DNA of 64,000 nucleotides, from assembly GCF_014898815.1 (NCBI RefSeq), contig NW_026515541.1:248001-312000 (forward strand), given 5' to 3'. A program made the position numbers and the translations under genes. The notes beneath the pieces are model-generated. The model did no database searches, was not told where the DNA came from, and was given only the letters and a program-made list of their open reading frames with translations. Numbering within the stretch: position 1 is the first letter of the stretch; every line of letters begins with the position of its first letter. This stretch comes from Panonychus citri. Its lineage: Eukaryota > Arthropoda > Arachnida > Trombidiformes > Tetranychidae. Shown here one piece after another: positions 1-11,900 of the stretch.

Positions 1-640
1 TCTCAATCAAAAATGAGAAACTGAATCTTACAGATTATCAGAAATTGAGGAAAGATGATGAAGATGGAAGATGATGAGAAACTGGAAGAAAGAGATTAAC
101 CAAATTGATGAAAGAATAAAAACAATTTCCTCTTTCTTTTTGTCTCTCTTTCTTTTTTTCATCTTCCTTGTCTTCCTTTTCTTTTTTAAGTAACGTTCTC
201 ATCTCTTCACTCTGATTGTTGCCAAAAAAATCATAACGTTTTGATTGCAATCCGATAAGTTTTCATCTCGAATCTTAGATTAACAATCGATGGTAAATTG
301 TTTAGACCAATAATTCTGACAAAATCAATATAATCAACGAATTGACTTGGTTATGTTTAAAAGTAGATCGAAAATATTCACAAAGGGATAAAGGAAAAGA
401 TGAAGATGGAGATACAGTGAAAGAAAAGGGGGGTGATAATATTGGAAGATGAAAAGTTAATCCAAAGATAAGCTCAGAATAGATTATCGAATTGGAATCG
501 AAATTTTTTCCACTAATCTGAGCCACTTTTCACATCATTATCAATCATCGAGTCTCTTTGTTGAATATTCAAGTGATTAACTAGTTGATTTAACGATTGT
601 TTCAAATTCACTTGAAAAAAAGTGATAATCAATCATCATT
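1..640. other. upstream region of troponin I
   Basis: AT-rich non-coding sequence up to the troponin I start codon. It presumably holds the promoter and 5' UTR of that gene. I see no convincing exon, TATA box or repeat. Two minus-strand open stretches of about 70 codons are low-complexity (Lys/Glu or Ser/Phe) and have no splice or homology support. Confidence 0.5.
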
Positions 641-2097
641 ATGGTGAGTAAAATAAATTACAGTTACTTTGATTATCTGGGTGATTTATTGTGTTCCGTT
701 TTGACTTGTGAACAATTTAGGATGATCGTGAGAAAAGAAAGGCCGAAGTTCGAGCTCGGCTCGAACAAGCAGCCGCTGCGACCAAGAAAAAGAAAGGGTT
801 TATGACCCCGGCTCGTAAGAAGAGACTTCGAGTAAGTAAATGAGACGAATTAGTTAATTGTTCAAGTGAGAAATTAAATCGTTAATTGGTTATACGTTTA
901 GGCTTTGTTGAGGAAAAAAGCGGCTGAGGAGCTGAAACGGGAACAGGAAAGAAGAGCCGAGGAGAGACGCCGAGCCATCAGATCGCGATGTGGTGAACCT
1001 CACGATCTAGAGGAAGCTAATGAAGGTAAATCTAATTAAATCCCAATAGATGATTAACACACCAACGCACTAATTGTCTTCCAATGTTAATTGTTCTCTC
1101 CCAACGAAGCTGAATTAACACAAATCGTTAAAGAATATTATAAACACGTTGCTAAACTCGAAGACGAAAAATATGATCTCGAATACGATGTTAATAAGAA
1201 AGAGTTCGAGGTAATTAAGTTCTAATTTGTTAATTGTTCGATCCTCGACTGATTAATCTTTTAATCACTCTTCTTCTAATTGTTATCATTGTTACAGATT
1301 CGTGAGCTCGCTGCTAAAGTAAATGATATTCAAGGACGATTGTAAGATTAATTATCGAGTTTATTTTGTTTTCGAAATTTTTTCAATCTTTCTAATTACT
1401 TTTCTTTTTTCTCAATTATTAATTAACCAGTATTAAACCACCACTAAAGAAAGTGTCCAAAACGGCTCAACAGTAAGTGCTAATTGTTTTCTTTTAAAAA
1501 ACATTGGAAAAACAATAAAATTAACTTTTTCATTCTGATTGTTAACAATTAGGATGGAAAAGATTCGGATGTTCACTGCTAAAGTATCGCAAATGGACTA
1601 TCGTTCGGGACTGAAACAGGTCAAAAAGTACGATTTCGATGATAAGGCCGCAAAGAAAGAGGACTTATCTAAAGAACCCGCTTCTGTAAGTTAATCATCA
1701 ATCGACAATTAACTTTATCCTTTGAGAACTTCTGATAGTCTCACTAGATGGCGACACTAAATTCTAATTCTATTCAAAGTTTACAATTAAATTTCTTTTC
1801 GTTAATTGTTGTAATTAGATTAACCAATTAACAGTAAGATATGATCAGATTGAGGAAGTTTTCAACTTGACAATTAGTTAATTGATTTTAAACGAAACCG
1901 AATCGCCATTGGGTGAATAATATCAATTGTTACTTTTAATTTCTCAAGTTGAACTTTAATCAATTCGAGATTAATTGTTAACTTGAGTACTTAATCAACT
2001 ACAATTTACTAGATTGTTAGAGTTTAATTTAATCAATTTCTTTCTCTTTTTTTTCTCCTTTGTTCCTTATCATCAGAGAGAAAAGTCTGAAGCTTAA
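641..2097 (+). CDS. TnI: troponin I
   Basis: Troponin I, the actomyosin-inhibiting subunit of the thin-filament troponin complex in muscle. Eight coding exons with GT-AG junctions can be read: 641-643 (the initiator Met alone), 721-831, 902-1025, 1110-1210, 1298-1341, 1431-1472, 1553-1685 and 2077-2097. They join in frame to 192 aa, normal for the family (about 180-210). Diagnostic stretches are KKGFMTPARKKRLRALLRKK near the N-terminus, an E/R-rich helix with RRAEERRRAIRSRCG, a coiled-coil half (LEDEKYDLEYDV) that would pair with troponin T, and the inhibitory segment FIKPPLKKVSKTAQQ. The C-terminal tail (LSKEPASREKSEA) is shorter than the Drosophila wupA tail. The first coding exon holds only ATG immediately before a gtgagt donor. 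I saw no alternative mutually exclusive exon in the 391-base last intron, but did not exclude one. Identification is from family knowledge and is secure. Confidence 0.95.
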
Positions 2098-3175
2098 TTG
2101 TCATAATTAATCAACTCGAGAAAAAGATAAAAAGGTAAACATGATTTAAACGAAAAAGGATAAGATGTTAATCATGATCATCTATTTAATTGTAATTATC
2201 TTTTCTTCCGGGAGGAAAAACAAAGATGACAAATTAAAAAGTTAATCAACCAATTGTATTAATTGTTCAACTCTCTCTCTGCATTAATATATAAATAAAA
2301 ATAACTAAACTGTTGTCAGAACCACTGAGCAAAATGTTCAATCGAAACAAAAAGTATATTTATTTAATCTCAATTGATAAGAAAAGTAAATAATATGATT
2401 GGATTAATTGAGAATCAATTATCATTAATATTAATTGTTAATTGTGACAAAACAAAAATGAAAAGAACAATTAACAACCGGTTATCAATAAAGTCGCAAG
2501 ATGGAGTTAGTAGCAAACTGGTATTCGATTGGAAGTGAGTCCGAGTTGCACATGACGCATTTTCCATTGGAGTCAATGAGTGAATTGGAATCCAAGTAGT
2601 GGATCCGAACTTTCCCTCAGTTTTGGATCCGAGTTGAAGTTTGAGTTTGAGTTTTTTGGAAAACAAATCAACAAATAAATGGATTGAAACTCAACTGAGG
2701 CCTAACTGGAATATACAAAATTAATTATTAATTGTGTGTCTTTTATTTTTTTTTAATTATTTAATTATTTTTATGTGATACAAGTTGTTCGTTATGTACA
2801 AACCAAAGTGTATTAATAGTTTTTTCTTTCTCTCCGCTTGTTTATTAACTTTGCCTTTCACCTTCTTCTTGTACTAAAAGAAAAGGCAGAACAACAAATT
2901 CTATTCCATAGCATTTGGTCCAGTTTATTTTCTTCTTGTTTCTCCTTCTTCTCCAATCGAATCTGAATGAAAAGCAACATCAATGTTGTAGACTAATGAT
3001 TCAATCTTCCATTTTTTTCCTTGTTCTATTCTACACCTAATCTATCTATCTCTATTTCTCCCCTCTCTCTTTTTTTTCTTCTTTTTTCTCTCTTTCCTCC
3101 TCTTTCTTTTTTTCTCCTTTTTCTTTTCTCTATCTTCTCTATCTCTCTTTTATCTGACTGATATCCTTTTTAGGT
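2098..3175. other. troponin I 3' flank and pyrimidine-rich leader
   Basis: Holds the troponin I 3' UTR (several AATAAA-like words near 2290 and 2365), then AT-rich spacer. From about 3040 to 3172 there is a long T/C-rich tract ending in a TTTTTAG just before the next gene's ATG. That looks like an intron end, so a 5' exon of the next gene may lie in this stretch, but I cannot place it. A minus-strand open stretch at 2415-2666 has no support. Confidence 0.4.
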
Positions 3176-4540
3176 ATGCTTGAAGGTAGGAGACTAAAAG
3201 ACCGTAAAAGTCCAGGCCAATTTGAGGCCAGAGGAAATATTGATAATCGTAACAGACAAATCCGTAATGACGGAAGTACTCGTAATCCCAATTCAATTGG
3301 ATTAGCAAAGGTTACCACTACAAGAATTCCAAAGAAAATTGATACACCAACATCAGCTCCTCCCGTAGTAGTGTCATCATCTTCTTCATCTCATCATCAA
3401 CAACCTCTATCCGTTCCAATATCATCAACATTATCATCATTAGTATCATCTCCATGTACCACCACCAATGCAACCACAACCACTACAGCAACAACAACAA
3501 CAACAACAACTGAACTTAAACCAGAGATTTATTTTTTAATTCGTGAACATGCCAAGACTTTAGAGGCCATCAGTAAAATTACCAATCGTGTGGATAAACT
3601 TGAGCACAAAATTGAAGATATCTGTCGAAAGGTTAAACAAATTGACAGATATAACAATGAAATTAGAGGTGGAGTAAATTCTGGAATAAAAAAAGGTGAA
3701 TCCTCCACATCCTCTGGTATAACACCTAACGCTTTAAGCGACGACAGTGGAGTTGAATATAGTCGGACAACAAATGGAACTGGTCACGATGATGATGAGC
3801 TTTTATCCCTGTTAAATCAAATAACCAAATTCTCTGACTCAATTAAACAAACTCTTACTCAACCTAATTGTAACCTTCACAGTCCAACGATTCCCAGGCC
3901 TGATCATTATCTTCATCACCCTCCTCCACCTCATCCTCCCCATTCAACTCCTCCTCATCATCCTACTCATATTCATCCTCCTACACATCCTCTTCCTCAT
4001 CATCACCTAATTGCTCCAACCGAAACTGGTTCAATGGTTCTTGGTATAACTGGTAGTACATCATCAACCGCCTCATCAACTTTGAAACAATCTGTTCACA
4101 ATAATATCGATGGTGGTTTTCATCGCCGTCATCAATTATCCCAACCACTACCTCCTGGACCACCACCACAACCTCCACCATCTTCAGCAACCAGGAAAAA
4201 TTTATCTTCTTCAATGGATCATTCCCGACTGAACGACTGTACTGACCCAACATCAGCGCCCCAGTCTTTCAGTGCCTTACTATTTGAGTCAAATGTTGAA
4301 CACTTTCTGGCCAACCTCGATTTCGTTCCTGAGCCAGTTCGAACTAGTGATTACTATTATCCGCCCTCAATGCCTATCTCTCCACCTTCGCCTCCTAATC
4401 AACATCATCACCATCACCATCATCATCAACATTCACACCAACATCAACATCATCAACCTGTTAAATCACACCCGATTCCAGCTAGTCGTCTATTGACTGA
4501 AACATTACTTCATCCGCACGAACAACCTGATCAGCAATGA
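3176..4540 (+). CDS. His/Pro/Ser-rich coiled-coil protein, function unknown
   Basis: A 454-codon open exon; I do not recognise the protein. Order of segments: basic N-terminus (LEGRRLKDRKSPGQF); Ser/Thr-rich low-complexity region with CAT/ACA-type repeats (residues about 60-115); a predicted coiled coil at about 115-160 (EHAKTLEAISKITNRVDKLE); an acidic patch with SDDSGVEY and HDDDELLSLLNQI; a His/Pro-rich block at about 245-280; a more ordered-looking motif near 365-385 (ALLFESNVEHFLANLDFVPE); and a poly-His run near 412-420. The ordered motif and the coiled coil are the parts most likely conserved. ATG 3176 follows a strong pyrimidine tract and TTTTTAG, so this may be a 3' exon with an upstream leader or coding exon still missing. 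No membrane segment or signal peptide is seen. Expression as a neuronal or regulatory protein would be guesswork. Confidence 0.7.
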   Translation: MLEGRRLKDRKSPGQFEARGNIDNRNRQIRNDGSTRNPNSIGLAKVTTTRIPKKIDTPTSAPPVVVSSSSSSHHQQPLSVPISSTLSSLVSSPCTTTNATTTTTATTTTTTTELKPEIYFLIREHAKTLEAISKITNRVDKLEHKIEDICRKVKQIDRYNNEIRGGVNSGIKKGESSTSSGITPNALSDDSGVEYSRTTNGTGHDDDELLSLLNQITKFSDSIKQTLTQPNCNLHSPTIPRPDHYLHHPPPPHPPHSTPPHHPTHIHPPTHPLPHHHLIAPTETGSMVLGITGSTSSTASSTLKQSVHNNIDGGFHRRHQLSQPLPPGPPPQPPPSSATRKNLSSSMDHSRLNDCTDPTSAPQSFSALLFESNVEHFLANLDFVPEPVRTSDYYYPPSMPISPPSPPNQHHHHHHHHQHSHQHQHHQPVKSHPIPASRLLTETLLHPHEQPDQQ

Positions 4541-6428
4541 AAATCCAATTAATTAACTACTTCTGTATAAAGAAACAATGACGTCTGAGCGAGTGTATAT
4601 TCAGTGAAACAAAAAGTTCGATATTTTTGTCTATTTACCTTCTTTCTCTTTTACTATCTATTTTCTTTCTTCTCTTCTCTTCTCTTTCCTTTCCACTTTC
4701 CATTTCCTGTCTCTTTCTTTTCTCTCTTTCTATCCAAACAGTGAATGTCAATGTGATTAAATATACACAAGAGTATAATTTGAACTTTGTTTAGGTGATT
4801 GGCTTAAATGCGTAAATGATTTTGCCAGAAATTGTCACTTAAATGAATCTGCCTAAAAAAATGGATCCATCCTCATCATCCCCACCCAACATTTGCTTTT
4901 AATTAGTTTTATCTAATCATTACCAACAACAAAAACTACAACAACAACATCATCAACCTTTGATTATTAAGAAGCTGTAAGAGCTAAATGAAATTGATCT
5001 TGATGATACCATAAAGTGATATTATCACAGTAATTGAAGGATATCATGAAGGATGATACATTTTAAATCCAAGGATAAACAAGATGAAGATGACTAAGAT
5101 ATAAAGATGATACATATATCTAACTTGTAACATTATGAATGGGAAAATATATAATTGAACAATCAACAACACCACCAATCACCACCATCAGCAATAAGAA
5201 ATCAACTGATCAACTAATCAATTCAATTATTATTTTTAGCATCAAATGTTAATTGTTTGTTTTCTGTTTACCAATATTCTAAATCAAATTCAACAACATT
5301 CATTTAGTGATTGATAATCCAATCAATTACCACACACCAGCATCCCAATGATTTAATTGTAATGATTTAATCACCCGATGAGCCGCTAACGTTATGTTTA
5401 CATTTGAAATGTCTTAACCCTCACATCACCTCTTTGACTTTCTCTTTCTCTCTCCCTCTCCCTCTCCCTCTATCCCGAACTTATCTTCTCTTTCTTTTCT
5501 AATATCGAACTTGTTTGGATCAGAACATGGACGCAAAAATTATGGACCAAAAAGTGTACAGTTATCGCTACGAACTCGCATTTGAATTTACCTTAAAAAA
5601 GTCGTTTTCGTCCTCGACCTGAACACTAACTCGTTTTTGTTATCGTTTGAAGAGACAAAAATTGGTAACAAAAAGTGTTGAACGTTTAAAAAGTTTTCGC
5701 TGCGCTCAGACAATTAATTTCATTTACTGTTAAATAATAATAATATTATTATAATAAAAAAAGATATCTAAACAACAATCAATCAAATTAAATAACAAAA
5801 TTAAAATGATGCATTAATTTTAAAAAACAATCAATCGTTTCAGCTGATTCGCTTAAAAACAAATCTATCACTTCTTGGAAAAGTGATCAACGTAATTGGA
5901 GATAATTAATGATTAATTTGAGCGAAACAAAAAAGAAGTGATTTGTTTATGTGAAAACAATTATAATCAATTCTTTATAATTAGTTGTGCGATTATCTGA
6001 CAATCAATGAATTAATGAAACCATCAATTCTGTTGTTGAATATGTAATACATCTATTACATATATTGTATATCATTATAATCATATTATATGAAGATCAG
6101 AAAATAGTTGACTACTGTATAGATTTTTATGATTTTCACCAGCAAATTTCTGGGTGAGAATTTATTGTTTTAATTGGTGAAAGACAATTCTGATTATAAT
6201 GATTTTGATTAACTTACTTGGAAAGTTAGCTTTTAAATTCAGTGTAACTCTCGATTTATCAACTGTTTTAATGACAATCATTGTGACAATTTTACATTTG
6301 AGGTTGGTGACAATATTCAGTGGAAATGCTTGATAACCAGTAAGGAATTGGAAAAGAAAAAGATTCAAGATCAATTGAAAGATAGCCGATTAAGCCGAGG
6401 TGAGGGTTGAGGATCGAAATCCAGTTCA

Positions 6429-6447
6429 AGGTTAGGTTAGGTTAGGT
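6429..6447 (+). repeat. TTAGG telomere-type repeat, block 1
   Basis: Just over three uninterrupted GGTTA units. (TTAGG)n is the ancestral arthropod telomere repeat. A second block lies 64 bases downstream in the same orientation. Too short to be a telomere; it is an interstitial trace or chance. Confidence 0.6.
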
Positions 6448-6511
6448 GGATGGAAATTTTTTTGTATAATTCCACCATATTGGCACGTTTTAAGCCACTA
6501 AAAATTCCCTC

Positions 6512-6530
6512 GGTTAGGTTAGGTTAGGTT
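6512..6530 (+). repeat. TTAGG telomere-type repeat, block 2
   Basis: Same unit and orientation as the block at 6429, again just over three units. The repeated pairing within about 100 bases makes pure chance less likely, although (GGTTA)3 alone is a weak signal. Confidence 0.6.
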
Positions 6531-6741
6531 GAAAGCAGAGAATTTCTAACTCCCAATTAAGTTTTTCATTATCTTTACGGTAAAAGAGCCTGGACAAAAA
6601 TCTCTCTGATCAATAGTCAAAGAAGGAACAGTAATTAGCTCAGTGGTTTTTGAATAACTTTTGAACCAGTTATCATAGGAACTTATAACATACGTATTTG
6701 TGATAGCTTAGGGTTTTGTTTGGTACTAGGGTCAAGATCAT

Positions 6742-6825
6742 TCAAGGTCACTTGCATCTAAGCTTTGTTAGAGCATAAAGAGCTCATTGAGATGAAGATT
6801 GAAGGTCAGCTTAATCTCAAGGTCA
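6742..6825 (+). promoter_or_regulatory. cluster of NR5A/ERR-like half-sites
   Basis: Two exact TCAAGGTCA words (6742-6750 and 6817-6825) and one TGAAGGTCA (6800-6808) sit in the same orientation within 84 bases. TCAAGGTCA is the extended half-site bound by monomeric nuclear receptors of the FTZ-F1 (NR5A) and ERR families. The nearest downstream gene is the ABCG transporter, 2.1 kb away. Function is inferred from motif alone. Confidence 0.3.
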
Positions 6826-7401
6826 CTTAGAAAGATAAGACTCAAGTGACCATATTGCGATAGTCATTAGGGAAAGTGTATTCCGGTTTGTTTCTTTCAC
6901 TTTTGAACTGAGTTATCAAGGTTAGTTTCAGTTCGAAATCTTGGTATACGAAACGAAATTTCTCTCTGAGCTTTACCAAAATAAAGTCGTCTAAGTTCAA
7001 ACCAATTATAAGAAGACACAAAAAAAGAGATTTTCACCTTTAGAGGCAAGAAAAATCAATGATTAACTTTTGTGTTTGATTTAATTCTTTCTCAGGTTTG
7101 ACCAATAAAAAGTTGTTGAGATAATTTCTTCTAGTATTTGTCATCTTTGCTTAATCAACTACAATGGTCGAAAATCAATCTTTTCTTAATCGATTTTGTG
7201 TATTAATCGAGACGTTCACCTGGAGAAAAACAGGAATCAACTATCAGATAATCTGGAATTTCCGTCAAAAGAAAAGAAAAGAAAGAAAATTTAAAAAAAT
7301 TATAACTTTTGACCCTTGACCCCTACAACATTGGTTCTATTTTATGTTGGTGCAGAATCCAAAAAGCTTTCGAATTAGAGTCTCGATGTCTCTGTAGCAC
7401 A

Positions 7402-7521
7402 TCAGGTTCTTTCTCAATGTTTGCATCAAAAAACGTGAATCGTAATAATTGTGTGATTAGATGAGGCAATTTAACATGAACATCTATTGAATAGAAAGAG
7501 CCTCATGCCTCCATGAGATGA
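7402..7521 (+). pseudogene. decayed copy of the BTB gene's last exon
   Basis: The end of this stretch reads, in one frame, HLLNRKSLMPP followed by TGA, against HQLNKKRLMPT and TGA at the end of the BTB gene (15334-15370). The DNA match runs through the stop codon into the next bases (CATGAGATGA). Upstream, GTGAATC and the V-I-K/R positions of the zinc-finger segment also align, but stop codons and small deletions interrupt the frame. It is therefore a relic of a duplicated terminal exon, about 7.8 kb upstream of the parent and in the same orientation. No BTB domain remnant was found beside it. Confidence 0.6.
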
Positions 7522-8973
7522 ATCACAATTCGCCCTGAAATTCAATCTAATGAAAAGAAAATGAATATTTCAATCAGATTAGATTCTGATTTTGGTACAT
7601 TGATACTCTTATAATCATGATTGATGGAACATCATTAATCAACTTATTTAGTTAATTATCTTGCAACATGATAACTGATGAATAGTTTTCCAATAAACTA
7701 TTGAATAAAATTTCATCAATTCAATGCTAAGAAACTTGTGGTCATTTTATCAATCACAATGTAATCAAACTGACCAGCAGAGTAACAAGAAAAATAATAA
7801 ACCGATCAATTATTTTCTCGTGAAAATTAATAAAATTAATAAAAAGTAAATCAATGAGATAATAATCTGTGAACTTTTAATTAAAAGTTTTTCTTTGAAA
7901 AACAAAATCAATATAAGACCAAGGTAAGAATCTGCATTTGCCAGGAAAGCGGTAAAATAAAGCGATGATGATGATGGTCAATTTATTGACCATTAAAAGG
8001 GGATTTCAATGGTGGAAAACAAGAATTATATTAATAATAAATTGTTGATATTAATTTAATTGAACAATTACAGTTCTTTCACTGGAAATTGGTCAGTTTT
8101 TCACTCAGGTTATATTTATTTTCATTTCCTGAACTTTTGCATTCCATTGATCGGACTTTTGGCTCCGCCTCGAGTGGAAATCGAGCACCAGGAATATCCT
8201 AAATGAGATAACAAGATAATACTTATTAAGAAAACGAGTCCATCTTTCAACTAACTGGTTCTAAGACTTGATCTTCTCTCTCTCTCTCTCTCTCTTATCA
8301 TCTTCATCTTCATCTTTCAGTGACAAGAGATGGAGAAAAGATCGTTCTAAAATATTGGTACCTGAGTACGATAACCTTGTTGCTCTCTCTCTCCCGTTAT
8401 CATCTTCTCATCATCTTCATCCTTTTCTATTAAACTTCATTCCTTTTTCATTCTGAATCAATGTTGTATTAATATTATTTTTTTTTTCTCCTCATCTTAT
8501 TCATAAAATCGTAATAGTGACCTCCATATATTTTTGTTGCTTCGTTATGCTTAAAATACAAATTGTTCAATTCCATTTGATTACAATAATCATTTTCATC
8601 TTCACCACGATCATGATTTCGTTAAGAAAACATTGAATTTTCATCATCAATTTCGCCATTTTTATCATTTTAATTTTCTGTTTACATCTAAACATAACAA
8701 CAAGTCAGTCACCTAATTAAAGTGATTTACTGATAATTATACTAATTTACCATCGGATTGTGTGATAATTTAAACAATGTTAACTGTGATTGATTTGATT
8801 GAATTTGTGAAATCCAAAACCAGACACAATCAATAATCTTCATTGAATTGGAATCAAGTCTTAACTTTTCAAATCTAACGGTAAAATCCTAATTCTTGAG
8901 TTAAGTGTTTTTATTAATGTCAATCAGCTAATTGTTGGAAAATTGTTAGTTAGTTCATCGATAATTGATTAAG

Positions 8974-11900
8974 ATGGGGAACAATAATGTTAAAAAGTCA
9001 CCTGGACAATTCGTTAATCAACCTCATTCTGTGATGAGTGTTCGAACTGTTGATCGATATCCTCCCAAGGATCCGGAAATACTTTCTCGTTATTATCATT
9101 CAACAATACGACATCATGCTCACTATTTATCTTCACCTTATCATCATCTTTATCAGTCATATCATCAGGATAGATTGTCCAACAATAAAGTACCAGGTAA
9201 AAATCAATCGCCTCATATCACTTTGTCAAGGTCACATTCAGGTACACTAATAGTCCGTCGAGCAACTGAAAAATTGGGTTTAACCAGATTCATTAATATA
9301 TCAGCAATTATATTGCATATTGATGATTGTTGGTATATTTAAAATTGATTGGTAACTTTTATTGCATTGATTGTGATTGTTGGTTGTTGTAATTCACTCA
9401 TTTGTTAATTATATAATTTTTCACCATGGATTCAACGGATTCAATGATAAACATCTAGAAAGTCAACCAGTTACGATTGAATGGCAAGAATTAAGTGTTT
9501 CGGTTCGACCAGGAAGAGGATTGTTCAAATCGACGGCATCGACCAATACATCAATTCCTATAATTAAAAATGGTAAGTTAATTGTCCTGGTCAACAATAG
9601 ATTGATTCAGTTCGTGCTGATTTAGTTTGAAATTTATCAAAGTAAATTTTATTTGTAAGAGCACTGGGAAGAGAGAGAGAGAGAGACACTCAATATATTG
9701 GATTATAATAGAAGATTAAATTTGAATTAGTGTTAATTGTTTGTTTTTCAATTCGATTGTAAAGTGACCGGTAGTGTGGAAAGTGGCCATCTCTTGGCGA
9801 TCATGGGAGCCTCTGGAGCGGGTAAAACGACCTTTCTAAATGTTCTAACAGGTCGAAATCTACGAAATCTCGATGTGGGAGGCAAAGTGCTTCTCAATGG
9901 TCAAATCGCGACTGCCGATAAAATGGCCGCTTGTTCGGCTTACGTTCAACAGGATGATATGTTTATCGGTGTGTTAACAGTCCGTGAACATCTCACATTC
10001 CAGGTAAACTATTGATTCTTTATTGAGAATCTTGAATCACCTTGATTAACACAATTAACTATTTCTACACATGATAACAAAAGAGAAGAGTAAAAAAAGA
10101 TCACAATACAAACAACACTTTGAATCTTTCTAAAGATTCTTAATTGTTTGATTATCTCATGAAAAACTCAAGGATCTATCGTAACATGATGTCCTTTTCA
10201 TGGTTCCATTCATTTATTTTCATTTTTAAGGCTCATTTACGGACAAGCGATGGATCAGATCGAGAGATCAAAGCCAAGGTTGACAATGTTATTTTAGAGG
10301 TAAATTGAAGTGTTAATTATGACTCGAGATTAATTGTTGATTGTTGATTTAAAGCTCGGATTGAAAAAGATTGAAAATTTTCGTATCGGTTCACCGGGAA
10401 TGGATAAGTCAATTTCTGGGGGAGAAATGAAAAGACTCGCATTCGCCTCGGAGGTGAGAATCACTTTCGCTATATCGAAGATGTGAAAACAAAAGTTTCG
10501 AGTTGATGTTGAACTTTTTTCTTTTTTAGATTCTGAACTGATCCGTCGATACTTTTCTGTGATGAACCGACGTCTGGATTAGACTCTTTTATGGCTCAAA
10601 GTGTTGTCAGCGTTTTAAGGTCAATGGCAGCGACTCGACGAACCATATTAGCGACTATTCATCAACCTTCATCTCAAGTTTTTGAAATGTTCGATGAGAT
10701 ACTTTTACTTTCTCAAGGAAGAGTCGCTTTCATGGGAAGTTCAGCTGATGCTCTTATTTTTTTCTCTCGAATTGGACTTCGATGTCCATCCAATTATAAT
10801 CCTGCCGATTTCTATGTCCAGCAACTCGCAATCATACCTGGAAAAGAAGATGAGTGCAAACGAAAAGTTTCCGTAAGTTAATATTTTCCAACCAAATGAT
10901 GGAAATTTCATCTCTCGTTCAATCTTTCTGATATTATCAATTTGTTATCACAGAGAATTTGCTCTAAATTCTCGGAATCCGTTAGCATTTCACGCACGGC
11001 ACAAGCGCAAAGACAAATAGACCAGAAAGGAGGCTACAAAAGGCCGACTCGATTCTCGTACAAACGAGGCTTTTGTACGCAAATTAAATGGGTCGTTTGG
11101 AGATCATGGTTGACTAATCTTCGAGATCCTCTTTTAACCTTTTTCAGAGTGGCTCAAACAATCGTAAGTCCCGATCAGGTCGAATAGAAAAGCGAATCGA
11201 TAACTTTCTTTTCTCCTCTCATAGTTTGTTGCTCTTCTTCTCGGTGTCGTTTACTGGAAACAAGAATACAGCCAAGAAGGAATCATGAACATCAACGGAG
11301 CCTTATTCATCTTATTAGCTAATGTCACATTTACGAATGTCTTTGCAGTCGTTAATGTAAGTTCGATGTTTGTTTTTATAAAAAGTTCGCAATTCATTTT
11401 CTCAGACTTTCTGCTTGGAATTACCGATATTTATTCGTGAATATGGCAATGGACTTTATTCAATTGCCGTTTACTTTCTTTCGAAATTATTGGCCGAGTT
11501 ACCGTATTTCGTTTTCTTACCCTTTGGTTTCGCTGCCATAACTTATTGGATGATCGGCTTGTACGACGAGATCCAAGTCTTTTATTTAACGGCCATGGTT
11601 TTGGTGCTAATTGCAAATGTCGCCTGTGGTTTTGGCTATTTCATCTCGTGCATCAGTAAAAGTGTCACCATGGGATTGTCGATAGCACCGCCGTTCATGA
11701 TTCCACTCATGTTGTTTGGTGGACTTTTCTTGAATAATAAGTATGTTCATCATGATTGGAGTCGATTCTCGATTTCAAGTGTATTAATTGTTTCGGTTTC
11801 TTTTTCCGTTTGTCCATTTCTTCAGGTCGATTCCCCATTATCTGGCATGGATTAAATATCTCAGCTGGTTTTACTATGGAAATGAGATTATCGTAGTTAA

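Larger units (their letters stand above)
4541..8973. other. 4.4-kb gene-poor interval
   Basis: No supported gene. It contains the 3' flank of the coiled-coil gene with an imperfect T/C tract near 5430-5470, two TTAGG-type repeat blocks, a cluster of TCAAGGTCA half-sites (6742-6825), a decayed BTB-gene exon (7402-7521), and (about 8600-8973) the likely promoter and 5' UTR of the ABCG gene. Open frames at 6162-6374 (-) and 8268-8456 (+, CT-repeat derived) are short and unsupported. Confidence 0.5.

Noticed and set aside
3981..4496. Extra frames (minus 3981-4253, plus 4272-4496) inside the coiled-coil gene
   Set aside because: Shadow frames of the low-complexity His/Pro-coding exon.
6429..6530. 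A true telomere or chromosome end
   Set aside because: Only about three units per block, flanked by ordinary unique sequence and genes on both sides.
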